Of a stretch of DNA of 64,000 nucleotides, positions 1 to 11,600 are shown piece after piece. Positions within the stretch are counted from its first letter, which is position 1. Each line of letters opens with the position of its first letter. Made by a program: the position numbers and the translations under genes. The notes beneath the pieces were generated by a model, which made no database searches, was not told the origin of the DNA, and saw only the letters and a program-made list of their open reading frames with translations. Source of the DNA: Acanthochromis polyacanthus (lineage: Eukaryota > Chordata > Actinopteri > Pomacentridae); NCBI RefSeq assembly GCF_021347895.1, contig NC_067132.1, positions 26,939,757-27,003,756 of the forward strand, written 5' to 3'.

Positions 1-1885
1 CCGTCGCATCTGTTGATTTCTAATTTATATTACATATTAAGTGACTGACAGCATCCAGAGGAGCTGTTTTTAAATGGAACAGGCGGTATTGTTTCAGGGA
101 TTAATCATGTTTTTGTGGTTACTGTTTGTTTTTGTTTTTTTTTCTTGGTCAGGGTGGGTTATTTTTAGGAGATTAATTGATAGTTTTTTCCCCGAGTGGG
201 TTGAGATGAGTAAGCAGTTTGGCAGTCTCACTCAAGGTCGCTTGATGGAGGTTAATCGAGCTCGTGGTGTCAAAAACTGCCAGTAGGTGAAGCCATAACC
301 TCGGAGACACCTTGATCGGGGTGTCGCGTTTAGTTTAAAGAGGTTTATTCTTGTTTTTTTTAGCAATAAAATCCCTCAATTAGCCTTAATAATCCTTGAG
401 CAACGTCATTTTCATCACAGAATTTAGCCTTTCCTATGAATTGCATGCATTCCCAAAGTGTCACCAAGCTGAGATTGGTTGGTTTCTCCTCGTGTGATCC
501 TGACGGGATTCACAGGACACTGATGTTTAGGTAGCTGACAGTAGTGGGATGTATGAGGTTTTTTATAACAGCCTCAACTGCCTTATTTTGGGATGTTTTT
601 CCTTTCTGAAAACACAGTTTTGATGGCTACATGTGGTGGCACGCAGGCTTTGCAGACTTTATTCAAATGGGAAACAGACATTGGCACAGAAGTTCGTGAT
701 ACCAAATATTAATTCCAAAAACACAGCAGGAACTTATTTAGTTGCCACTTGATATTTCTGGCAACTCGAGACTCACATGACTGACATTTATCTCTTCTCG
801 GCAAACATGAAGCGATGTCAGTATTGATTTGAAGTTTGAAATTGTTCAGAATAACTCAGGTTTGGTCTCCATCACCAGAAGCAGAAGTTCACGAACGGAA
901 AAAAAGTAATAAGACATTTAACCCTCTAAGTTCATAGCAGCTTTTTCTTTTTTTATAGAAAATCACTCAAATTGTAGCATTTATCAAAATCAGAAACTAA
1001 AAACAGAAATGTCAGATTGTCAACTTTCTCACCAACCCTGAAGGAACACTATGTGACTTGTGATTCCAGCTAGGAAATTAACCAGATTTTCGCTTAAATT
1101 TGTGATCAAAATCACTTTATTCAACAGATCTCATTTAAATATTTGCCAAAAATGAAGTTGTTTATACCAGATTCTGCAAAAAAACAAACATTTTGCACTC
1201 GGTGGTGCCACTGAGAAGCAATGATTCACCAAAGGTTTTTTGACTGAACTGCAGGCAGTGTCTACATAGACAGCAATAGAGACTATTTAAAGAATTTGAA
1301 AGCAAAAAACAAAACAAAACATACAGTACTTGAGCAACAAAATATATAGAAATGGTGCAGACACAGATACATTCTGCATGGTGAAATATCTTTTTTGGAG
1401 TTCCCTGGTTTGTAGAAGCTGTAAAAAATGAAAACAGTCAAATGTCCATAATATATAGAGACACCATTTTTCTTAAAAAACTGCGCACAATTTATCAAGC
1501 TGCTGAGTAATTACATGAAAATATTTAGACTAGATTTAACTTCTGCAGTTGTCGAGTGCTTTCTCTTGAATAACATCAACATATTAGATGCTCAGAATTA
1601 AAGAGTACAGATCTTGTTGTGTTTGCTGACATCGTCCACGATTATGTTTGAGAACCGTACGTATGTTTTCTAACACGAGTCGAGCGGAAACTGCGGTAAA
1701 AAGCCATCATTTATGAGCAGGAAATCTCCCCCGGCTTCCTCTGACCAAATGTCCATCATCTAAATCTACCCCAAACTAACATCAGCAGCATTGTGTGTTG
1801 GGAAAAAGAAAAAAAAAGGGGAGAATATCTCTATCCCAGCTTACACCGGTGCTGTGGGCAGATGGGGGTTCAGTCGAAGACTTAC
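1..1885. other. Intergenic, mostly unique AT-rich DNA
   Basis: I see no supportable gene. A small hairpin (GACACC / GGTGTC) lies near 306-325 and an AATAAA at about 366. The open frame at 74-286 is hydrophobic at its start and has no recognisable homology. A TTTAACCCTCTAAG motif near 917 resembles the ends of the TTAA elements found elsewhere in the window, but no second end was found. Confidence 0.4.
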
Positions 1886-2113
1886 TTAGGGATGTGGACA
1901 GCTGAGCTCATTCCGCTGGCGATGAGTTTCAGATACCAGGATGAGATTGTGGAATAGGGACCGGAGTAATCCCAGGTACCTTCACACAGCACAGGCCCCA
2001 TAGACACCAGCCCCCAATCAGCATCCTCCTCGGCTTCCTCATTGTCTGTTCCATCTTTGGTTTTTCTTACCCAAATCCCCTCATCTTTTTCCAACTGCTC
2101 AAGATGGGCACAG
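1886..2113 (-). CDS. Candidate internal exon, unrecognised protein
   Basis: Reading the - strand, a pyrimidine-rich acceptor (CTTCCCCCAG, ending at 2114) precedes an open frame of 228 bases that runs into a strong donor (AA|GTAAGT, with GTAAGT at 1885-1880). One base is carried in and two are carried out, so the exon would be symmetric (phase 2-2). The peptide has an acidic stretch (NEEAEEDADWG) followed by a Trp/Tyr-containing segment (WDYSGPYS, SSWYLKL). It has no signal peptide or motif that I recognise. Codon choice looks more protein-like than the other short ORFs nearby. I found no matching partner exon in the window. It could be an exon of a neighbouring gene on the - strand, a fossil exon, or chance. 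Confidence 0.3.
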
Positions 2114-5100
2114 CTGGGGGAAGCCAGTTTCCGTCTTGTTATATTGGAGGAAGGAGTTACTAGCGATCAAAATGTGCAAATTCACTGTCTTATCGGGTTT
2201 AAATCAACAAAGTAGGCATGTGATGACAGGAAAATATGTGTGTTGGACGATATAGGTTTGTTGTATTTTGTAACCGAGAAAAGCTTGTGATATCAAAGTC
2301 AGAGAGCAGTGAACTGCGAAACAGCGGGGAAGCTAGCTAAATTTTAAAGCTACTTAACTTAAGTCTAACATACAGCATATAGAGTGTTGAAAGCTTGTCA
2401 ATACTCATTTCCCCAGACTTTACATTTACTGTATTTATAGCACTCATGTTTGGACGATCTAAAGCCCACATCTTGCTCTTCAATTGTTTAAATATGCAGC
2501 AACTTCATAGTTAATGTACTCTGACAAGACGGGTGAGTTAGCTTTAGCAAGACTACTTCATCAGGCGTTTTTTAGTTTTGATTGATGATAGCAACTCCCA
2601 AACAAGAGGCGATCAAAAAGTTCCAACACTGTACAACATGCTGGATTTGTGATTTCACAGAGGTTGTTTTCTCAACATTTATATGGTTGTGCATCTGGGA
2701 TTTGTCCCTCGGGTTTGGACAGTCAAAGCTGAGTTTCACTGTATCGTCCTGAAGTATCGAGCGAAAACATTGCCACGAACAACCTGAACTGTGGTGTGAT
2801 GTTGGCGGTGATCACACTGGGTTTTTCACCCATGTCAACACAGTCGTCCAGTCCACCCACCATAGTCACCAGATTTGACTCCCTGCGACTTCTTCCTCAT
2901 CCTTCAAATGAAACTCAATTGAAGGGGTTGCTGTTTTGAGAGTTTATTCAGCGCTAATCACATTTGGTGCTTGACAGATTTAGGAATGGGACTTCCAGGG
3001 AGTTTACAGATATTGCAGGAGCACTAGGAGCAGTGTATCGCTGCACAAGTAGACTGCTTTAATGGGAATGGTGCCCAGTTTAATCTGTTTTTGATTTTGC
3101 AAGCAAACTGTCAGGATTTCTTGATCACACGTCCTATTTATAGCATATAAAAAAATTAATTACAATAAATTTGCTGCATCAGCGTTGATTTTTCAATCAC
3201 AAATATCAGGAAAAGCTCAATTGATCTCATCAGTTAGCCCTATTAGCTGGACTGATGTTACTGCTTGTCAATTTTAACCTCGTTGACCCATTTTAACTTC
3301 ACTGAAAAATTAGTTTATTAATGTAGACTTAAATAAATGCTTTTATGTATCATAGATTTAAAATTAGCTTTATTCCAACTTATGAGTCCATGCTTTAGAA
3401 AAGCGATGCTAATTACTTTTAGCATATATAGCGTTATTTTTTCCCATTCAGGGTGCTTAGATTTCACTACACCTTATTTATATGGAACACTGAATTCAGC
3501 TACAATAATATTGATGCATTATTGCCTATTGTTCTACTACAAGAAGCAGAAAAGCTAATGCTAATTTCCTAGCTGGTTTTATCTAGTGCGGTTAATGAAA
3601 GTTTGTAAAACTATGCTAATTACCTTTTAGCATATCTTGTGTTTCCCTCTACTACGATTAGATTATGGTCTGCTTTATTTATGTGTTATAAAAATGTCGA
3701 TTACACAATGTGTTTTCTGGAAAATTTTTAATAAGTTAGCTTAGAGCTACCTCAGCTAGCTTTAACTAATCAGGTGCTGCAAACCGCCTTTTGACATCAA
3801 TCCTGGTTTTTAGCATCAACAAGGTCAGGTCTTTCAGGGGTTTTTTGTGTTGAAAAGGTATTTTTTATTGTACTTACCCACTCATTAATCAAAACAGGAT
3901 GTTTTATGAAAACACATTCTGATCATACAATGCTCCAAAAGCCTTCATTTGTGCACTTAAATTTCTGCTGGAGACCCTGAGAGCTGAATTTAGACTCGAA
4001 AGTTTGCATGTCTGCTAATGGAGTTGTTTTTTAATTCAAATTTTCTACAAATTTTGCATGAAAATAATTTTTCATACTGTGAACAGTTATGGTGCAGGGC
4101 ATACAAACACTACACTAAGATCAGAATTTGTATCCATACTTTCGTGTCTTTCAGGGGAAAGGGTGAATTATTAGCCAGATAAGATATTCTTCATCATCGC
4201 TAAAGGGAAGTTTGTCTTGGGTGGTAGTGCAAACTGCAGACAACACAATAATATCACAAAAAACACACAACTAGGCTCAGAATAAAGCCACACTTATTTA
4301 AAACTATGCATGAAGACATACCTGGGATCCAGACGTCAAACATTTCTAGAGTTCAGAATGAACTGTTCTAGGAATAAAAGATGGTTTTCAACTGTTGCTC
4401 TTGTATTTACAGGCTCTGTAAAGTTCATGGTCTGAATATAAAATGTGTTAGGAGGCCTTGTGTGCACGTCTGACAGCGGTTTTTCATCGGCGGCGTTAAG
4501 GGACGGCTGTTGTTGGAAGTTGTTGTGCATTAAAGCAGCTCATGATCTCTCCTTAACCCTGAGGTGCTGCATGTACTGAAGCACAACCATAAAAAAAAAA
4601 ACGCTGAATAACGCTGCTGCTGTCACTGCAGGTGGATCCTGTACGCAAAGATCAGATAAAAAGACATCAGCGAACACATTTAGCATTTCTCATTAGCAGC
4701 AGCTCCTCGTTAGCCTTGATAGATGACATAATCGGTTCAAAACATGCTAGCTGTTGTCATTTAGCTGCACAGGAACCTCATTCTTAGTAAAAGAGGTGCT
4801 TGTTTTTTGTGTGTTTTTTGTGTTGTGACTTTTGGCTGTCAGACTGTCCAGAAAGATCTCCTGTTAGATTTTTTGTTTGGTCTGATCTCTTTGGTTTCTT
4901 GCTGGCATCACAGAGCAGCCAGACGTTTACATTTCGCTTTGTTCGGCCTCGGTGCGAGCGATTTGATGAGGAATGAGCGTCTTCTTTGCAGAACGAGGAA
5001 CCTATGTAGGAGAGATTACACATGTGAACTCTGGGTTCACCGGGCAGACACCAAAGCACATCCATGCAGCCTGCACCGAGGAAAATGAATACTTATTACC

Positions 5101-5954
5101 CAGTGGAGTTGACTACCCTCCCCCTGCACATGTCGAATCAAAACATGCTTTCTGAGCCTGCAATAATCACAACTGTACATTTAATGCTGCTGCTGGAGCA
5201 AATAATGGCTTAAAATATTTAATTTACAGCCTATCAGCAATGTGTGAGTGTTATTTCTAAAAATTTCCTCCTGACAGAATGCACTTTCCTGTTGAATAAG
5301 AAGGTTGCGACTTCAGCAAATCCTCATTTTCTTCCTGCAAAAGGCTGTTTATTAGTAAACTCGCTGGCAATTTTTTTTTCACAACAGTCTGTGACTGCTG
5401 TGCAGGAAAAACATCAGCATTCTGCTCTGCCCTCTGGTGTTCATTTGCAGCAAAAGATGTTTTACTTTCTGTCACATCTCTCCCTGTGCTTGTCACATTG
5501 CGTGCAGCCTTGCAATTTCCATAATTGCCTCACTCGCAAATGATCTTTGATTGATGTTTGTGCGTATTGTCAGCACATCAACGTGAAAAATAGATGTTGA
5601 CAAGACGGAGGACAGGGGGAAGGCGATTCATTTCTCATGTCTACGCGAGGCATAAATCCTGCATGGGGCTGCTTCATCCCGAGGAAAAGGTGCAGCGCTG
5701 ACTTTTTAGCAACAAGGTCGAACTGTGGTGAAAACGCGTCGTTCCACTTCAGAGGCGCTTAACGGCGTCGGCTCTGAAAAATGAATAAAGGCAGACTCAG
5801 GACGATCTGATCTGGGATTCACAGCGAGCTGATGGAATCCTTCTGCGTCTGTCAGCTTCTGATATTGCTGAGGAAGATCACAGATGCGTCTTTTGATCCC
5901 GGCAGGGGTTCGTCTGCCTCTTGTAGATACTGCAGATATGTACAGTAGACAGAT
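2114..5954. other. Intergenic, no gene seen
   Basis: The sequence is mostly unique. A weak local duplication of a GCTAATTAC-TTTTAGCATAT motif occurs at about 3408-3428 and 3614-3634. The stretch 5240-5700 is less AT-rich and not obviously repetitive. The short open frames here on both strands overlap each other and show no domain. Confidence 0.35.
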
Positions 5955-6293
5955 TACACTACCGTTCAAAGTTTGGGGTCACCCAGACAATTTCATGTTT
6001 TGCACATTTTCATTCATCTGCTAACATAATTGCACAAGGGTTTCTAATCATTAATTAGCCTTTCAACACCATTAGCTAAAGCACAGGAGTGCTTGCTGGA
6101 AATGTTTCTCTGTACCCCGTGAAGATATTCCATTAAAAATCAGCCATTTCCAGCTAGAATAGTCATTTACCACATTAACAATGTCTGGACTGTATTTCTG
6201 ATTCATTTCATGTCATCTTCAATGAAAAAAATAGGCTTTCTTTCAAAAATAAGGACTTTTCTAAGTGAGCCCAAACTTTTAATCGATAGTGTG
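5955..6293 (+). mobile_element. Tc1/mariner-type MITE, copy 1
   Basis: This non-autonomous element of about 340 bp begins TACACTACCGTTCAAAGTTT and ends with the inverted form ending ...GATAGTGTG. A TA dinucleotide at the left fits Tc1/mariner insertion. There is no transposase. The internal sequence (CTAACATAATTGCACAAGGG and CAAAAATAAGGAC) recurs in a shorter copy at 48383-48665. The right terminal repeat is more diverged than the left. Confidence 0.8.
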
Positions 6294-7176
6294 GACGGGT
6301 TATTCCAGAATTGGAGGACATTTTACATCGCACCCATCCAGTTTCAAATAATCCATGTACAAAATATGTGTGTTTCTTTTTGTTTCAAGCGCTGTCTCGA
6401 TGTAGAGCAGATCGTCGCTGAACAATGGCAAACCTCTTGTCGAAACACAGTCGAAGAATAAACGAAGATGCAAATAGAGTGAAACAGCCGACTCCACTCG
6501 ATGCCACGGTGTCATCAGATTAAGTGATGTCACTGAAGTGCTCTTGTGCGGAAGTATGGTGTGAAGATGCTGTTGCCATGGAAACCGCCAAAATGTGCAT
6601 GCTCTGTAAACTTTATTTGGACTGTAAAGTAATTACGGGTAATCGCTGATTCAGCTAAAATAAAAAAAGTACTTTTTAAAGTGTTTAATCTTCTAAATCT
6701 TCATCTTGCTGTTTGTATTATTCACTTTACTGTTTGAAACAATCTCGACTAAGAGCTGAAACATTTTTTAGATGCCTTCAGATTTTCTCGTTTTCCGAAA
6801 TTAGGAGTCTTTTCTCGTATTAGCTGATGCTCCTATGCTGAAATAAATGACCAAGTGTAGTCCAGCCCTCTGAATCCAAAGTACTTTTTGATTGATTTAG
6901 TGTCTGCTCCTGTCCTGAAGCGAAAACACGTTATAAATCCTTTGAAGGTTGATGATGGCAGTGGGAAAAGAAGCACTCAAAAGTTTAAAAACTATGCATA
7001 AAAGACAGAAAAAAATCACTGTCAATACATTTTTATTGACTTATTGTTAAAACTAATGGAAAAGGCTGACCATCATTTCATATGCTGATAGAGATATTCA
7101 TAAACATGAACATCTGCCACAAAACCAGACTGTTTACCTGGGCTGCTCAGATGTAGTTACACCAACTTATTTGTCG
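6294..7176. other. Intergenic, no gene seen
   Basis: This is AT-rich unique sequence apart from the X-box-like palindrome. I see no repeat family or credible coding frame. Confidence 0.35.
6572..6585. promoter_or_regulatory. Good match to RFX X-box
   Basis: GTTGCCATGGAAAC is an imperfect palindrome that fits the X-box consensus bound by RFX factors. There is no adjacent gene start, so its function is unknown; a single such site can occur by chance. Confidence 0.3.
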
Positions 7177-7434
7177 CCATTTATGGTAAATGGTCTGTAT
7201 TTATATAGCGCTTTGCTATACCTGCAAGGTACCCAAAGCGCTTTACATGATACGTCACATTCACCCATTCACACACACATTGCAGAAGCTAACCACAACC
7301 CATCAGGAGCAATTAGGGGACCGGTGTCTTGCTCAGGGACACCTCGACATGAGCACGACGGGCCGAGGATTGAACCAGCGACCCTGCGATTGCAAGATGG
7401 CCACTCTACCCACTGAGTCATGCCGCCCCATTTA
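7177..7434 (-). mobile_element. tRNA-derived SINE
   Basis: On the - strand the element starts with a tRNA-like head. Box A (TGACTCAGTGGGTAGAGTGG) is the complement of 7401-7420, and box B (GGTTCAATCC) is the complement of 7367-7376. The rest is tRNA-unrelated, with paired AAAGCGCT motifs and an end in ATATAAATACAGACCATTTA. The 7-base direct repeats CCATTTA at 7177-7183 and 7428-7434 fit a target-site duplication from LINE-driven insertion. This structure is widespread in teleost genomes. The parental tRNA is uncertain. Confidence 0.8.
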
Positions 7435-7440
7435 GCCTCA

Positions 7441-7935
7441 CAGTAGTCTTTGTCATGGTGCCTATTGATAGCTGAATACAACCAGTACCTAGCTTAATGC
7501 TCTAGTAAATATAACAGTTAGCTAGCGTTAGGAGTGCTCTAATAGACACATGCTCATCTCAAATACGTTAGTCAGAAGTCATTAACAACCACAACAGTCT
7601 TTGTCATGGTTCATGGTGCCCATTGATAGCTAATACAACAGTTAGCTAGCTTTAGGAATGCTCTAGTAGACATTTGCTGGTCTCAAATATGTTATTTAGA
7701 ACTCATTAACAACCACAGAAGTCTTTGTCATGGTGCCCGTTCCAAACTAAATTCCCACAATGCTCTCTGCTTGTCAGCATGGACTTCCCCTAGTCTGACT
7801 GGTAACCTTCCAAAGTCCTGACAATATTAAACAATAAAAGGCTCCCCAACAAAGAAGGGATGCAAATCTTTATATATTATGTCAGATGCTCTTAACCACC
7901 ACAGAAGTCTTTGTCATGGTGCCCCTTTGCTTGCC
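7441..7935. repeat. Local degenerate tandem repeat cluster
   Basis: The phrase AGTCTTTGTCATGGTGCC recurs at about 7445, 7596, 7720 and 7906. In the first three units it is followed by ATTGATAGCT, an ACAGTTAGCTAGC-type motif and a CTCAAATA-GTTA motif. Unit lengths are irregular (about 151, 124 and 186 bp), so this is an old, eroded tandem duplication. A further single unit lies at 27404-27453. No coding capacity. Confidence 0.65.
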
Positions 7936-10635
7936 AACATGATCGTGAAGCCCATCTGGTGGAACAACCAGGCACTACAGCTAATCAACAACACTTTATC
8001 AGACACACATGTTCTTCATCGTCTGCCTTATCAGTGTATTTGAAATCCTTCAAATTATTATCAGTTAATGATTATTCATTATGAGTAGCTTTACACCTAA
8101 TCGATACCCAATTACAATTAAATATGGATACGGATTCACGCTGGTTGTCTTTGCTAGCAACCGTTGTGTAGTTGAGGAAATGTCTGGTTGTACTGTTTAC
8201 CACTGATGCTCTTCTTCTATGTAACTTTCTACCATTAATCTACTAACCCCCTGCTTCATGTTTATACCGGGACATGTGTTTTCAGGCATGTTGGTGTGCA
8301 CAAAGATTATTTCTGAGCTTAAAATGTTTGTCTGGACTTTGTCAGTTACTCGGAAACACTAGCAGCAGGGGTGCCCATGTGTTGAGTTTGGGTAGGGAAA
8401 AGGGATTTTCTTAGTTTACTCGGAACGTTGGAGCTCTGTTGGAGCTCTTTTGAGTTTATTTCCTTTATTGTCTCAGCAACAACCACAGGTCCTGTTTGTC
8501 TTTACAGCTTTTGCCTACTTTATTTGTTAATTATGTCACTAAACATGAACAAAACTTCTGCTAAGCCTTTAACGTCTGGTTTCCATGTTGCTGGAACAAA
8601 GGTGGGACTCAACAAAGTCATGAAGGATATCTTCAGGTTTAGAAGTTACCAAATTGTGTGCTGTAGTTCCTAAATGTGAGCAGTTTGAGATTAATATTTC
8701 TGCATTTAATGTGTTGAGTTGTTCTTTCAAACTATGAAATACCATGGAAGAAACAAACATCAGGACTGCAGTAATACTTTTGTGGTTGAGTGGGAGCCAA
8801 TCTCTGCAGCCAGGTATCAAAATATGTTGAACATGTAATTACAAAACCACAAGTATGAATGTGCTCCTACAACTATCAACATGTAGGAGTAGCACACGTG
8901 TGTCTGGTTCCCATTGCTCCTTGTACATTTTATTATTCGCCATTAACCAGATTTTCAAAACCTATTAAATCACAAGAAGCGGGCCCAAGCACTAAACATT
9001 AAAACTGACGCGTAATAAAGGCTGCTGCTCTGTGACAGCAGCTGTCAGTTGCTGGTTGTCACGCTAATGCAAAACACTTTGCAGCGTGTAAGTAAGGAGC
9101 TCGAAATAATGGCTGTCATGTGCGGCGACGCAGAGATTCGTCACCGCACATACAAAGCACAGAAATACTGATGCTGCTCGGCCTTGAACACACGCAGACT
9201 GAGCTGAAAGCAGAATATCTGGTGAAAAGAGGCAAAGCTTGGCCAAATTCCAGAACAAAATGACAGAGTGCATCTAAAATCAGCGGGGATGCATTTGTGC
9301 AAACACCCAAAAGTGGTCATTACCCAATAAAAACTGGTTGTCATCCAGTTTATATGCGTCTATTAATGGTTTTATCTGGATCAAGCTGTCATAACAAGCA
9401 AATATACACAACTTTGTCAGTCAGTAGTAGTAGTAGTAGCAAAAATATGTGACTGTGAAATGTTTATGAGAACCAAAACAATCTAAGACAAAGAAGCATT
9501 TGCAGATTTAAAAGTAGATTTATGCTTCTTAAATTTGGAAACGCATTGTATATTTTATGATTTACAGATGGAGGTTTTATATAAAACAACACCAAGAAGA
9601 GCAATGGGAAAGTAATGTGTAGACAAAAACAAAAACAAAAAAAGCTACAAATGCTTTTTTTTTTTGTTGCTGTTTTTGTTTTGGTTGTTTCAGTCAGAAC
9701 TGCTCCTAAAAATTTAATTCACAGCCAGAAGTGGTGAATGCAATGTTAGTATTGCAAATTGACGTGAAATTTATATAAGCGTAGCAGGAAATAGCATGGT
9801 TTCTGCAGAAATATTCAAGCCATAATCTGTTTAGCTACTAAAACCACCATGCTTCTAATGATGATGCTAATAATAATACACCTGTTACCAACTTTCCAGG
9901 ATCTGAACTTCTTCTTTTTAAACATAATTTCAGATTTAGAAGGTTCAAGTTATGTGTTGGTGGAAAAAAACAACTTCTGCCTAATCAAAATCCTAAATCA
10001 GAGTGTAAAGAACATCCTTGTAACAATGATTCAGTGACACTGATGTTCTCAAACCTGTTCTGAAAATTCTCTTCATCAACTCTGCCAAATTTAATTCCTC
10101 AGAAATGAAGCGCAGATAGTCTGTTCAGTGAATGTGCCATTCTTGACAACCTTTGAAAAATGATGGCAGTTGTGTTTTTGTAACCAGTCGAGCCTGGCTG
10201 TGGTACAGCAGCATCCAGAAAGAGCTAAATGACAAAACAGCTCAGCTTCAGTCACAATTACTGGTTTTCATTCACATGTAAAGTTACATCAACATCTTTA
10301 ATCATGTGAATTTGTTTAAATGCGTGCCATTCCCAAAAGTAAAGCTTTGAGAACATAAAAATGTGATATAGAGGTGCTTGTTTTATAATTCTTGATGTAT
10401 TTTTCAGCAGTAAAAACCTAAACTATGCTGACTAAAAGCAGATTTTAATGTGGATGCATTGTCTAATTTTGTTAAATATTAATCTGCAAATCTGTGCAGC
10501 GACATCAAACAATTATTGTCATTTAATGAGTCAGTCATTTTTCTCAAATAATCAATTGGTTGTTTGGTCAATATTTCACTGTTACATATATTTTACCCTC
10601 TAGTTTTACAAGACGTCCAGGGCCTGCTGCTGAGA
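7936..10635. other. Intergenic, no gene seen
   Basis: This is largely unique AT-rich DNA with a TAG trinucleotide run at about 9426-9440 and a T-run near 9654-9665. None of the short open frames has recognisable content. 8980-9340 is the most GC-balanced part and lacks repeat signatures. Confidence 0.35.
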
Positions 10636-10639
10636 AGCA

Positions 10640-11440
10640 CCCTCACATCACGATGCTGCCACTACCATGCTTGGCATGATGATGCTGCCACCACCATGCT
10701 TCACATGATGATGCTGCCACCACCGTGCTTGACATGATGATGCTGCCACCACCGTGCTTGACATGATGATGCTGCCACCACCGTGCTTGACATGATGATG
10801 CTGCCACCACCATGCTTCACATGATGATGCTGCCACCACCGTGCTTGACATGATGATGCTGCCACCACCGTGCTTGACATGATGATGCTGCCACCACCGT
10901 GCTTGACATGATGATGCTGCCACCATGCTTGAAATGATGCTGCCACCACCGTGCTTCACATGAGGATGCTCCCACCACCATGCTTCCCATGATGCTGCCG
11001 CCAGCATGCTTGACATCATGATCCTGCCACCACCATGCTTCACATGATGATGCTGCCACCACCATGCTTGACATGATGATGCTGCCACCACCGTGCTTGA
11101 CATGATGATGCTGCCACCACCGTGCTTGACATGATGATGCTGCCACCACCGTGCTTGACATGATGATGCTGCCACCACCACCGTGCTTGACATGATGATG
11201 CTGCCACCATGCTTGAAATGATGCTGCCACCACCGTGCTTCACATGAGGATGCTCCCACCACCATGCTTCCCATGATGCTGCCGCCAGCATGCTTGACAT
11301 CATGATCCTGCCATCACCATGCTTGAAATGATGATGCTGCCACCCCCGTGCTTGAAATGATGATGCTGCCACCCCCGTGCTTGACATGATGATGCTGCCA
11401 CCACCATGCTTCCCATGATGATGATGCCACCACCACGCCT
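10640..11440. repeat. 29-bp minisatellite with higher-order duplication
   Basis: About 27 head-to-tail copies of a 29-bp unit (core GATGATGCTGCCACCACC, then GTGCTTGACAT or ATGCTTCACAT). Because 29 is not a multiple of 3, every frame stays open for long stretches and gives fake proteins rich in His, Trp, Gly and Ser. A group of variant units (GAAATGATG, GAGGATGCTCCC, TGCCGCCAGC) occurs twice with an offset of about 284 bp (near 10921 and 11205), so a block was duplicated after the variants arose. The flanks (CCTGCTGCTGAGAAGCACCC before, CACTTTCTTCCAGGAG after) and the core match a common fish transposon segment as I remember it, suggesting the array grew inside an older mobile element. Confidence 0.9.
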
Positions 11441-11600
11441 TTACTTGAGATATGTGTTTGAGATTATGTGGAGACAGCATCTAGTTTTATGGTCTATATA
11501 AGGTCAAATTTGGTTTCACCAAACAAAAGCACTTTCTTCCAGGAGATTTTAGAGTCTTCCACATGCCTTCGGGGGAGCTGTAGTCCAGATTAAATATGAA
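11441..11600 (-). mobile_element. Probable flank of the transposon hosting the minisatellite
   Basis: The sequence beyond the array (AATTTGGTTTCACCAAACAA, then GCACTTTCTTCCAGGAG and CTTCCACATGCC) reads like the continuation of the dispersed DNA-transposon segment from which the 29-bp unit seems to derive. No open transposase frame remains, and the outer boundary cannot be set by eye. Confidence 0.35.

Noticed and set aside
300..330. GACACC/GGTGTC hairpin as a terminator
   Set aside because: Short stem in a vertebrate genome with no gene beside it; expected by chance.
7171..7481. Short frames on both strands of 70-81 codons
   Set aside because: They lie in the tRNA-derived SINE and are not proteins.
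10640..11440. CRISPR-like array of 29-bp direct repeats
   Set aside because: The repeats are head to tail without unique spacers, and the genome is vertebrate.
10648..11480. Four overlapping Trp/His/Gly-rich frames of 82-208 codons
   Set aside because: Products of the 29-bp minisatellite, which keeps frames open; identical repeats appear in all frames.
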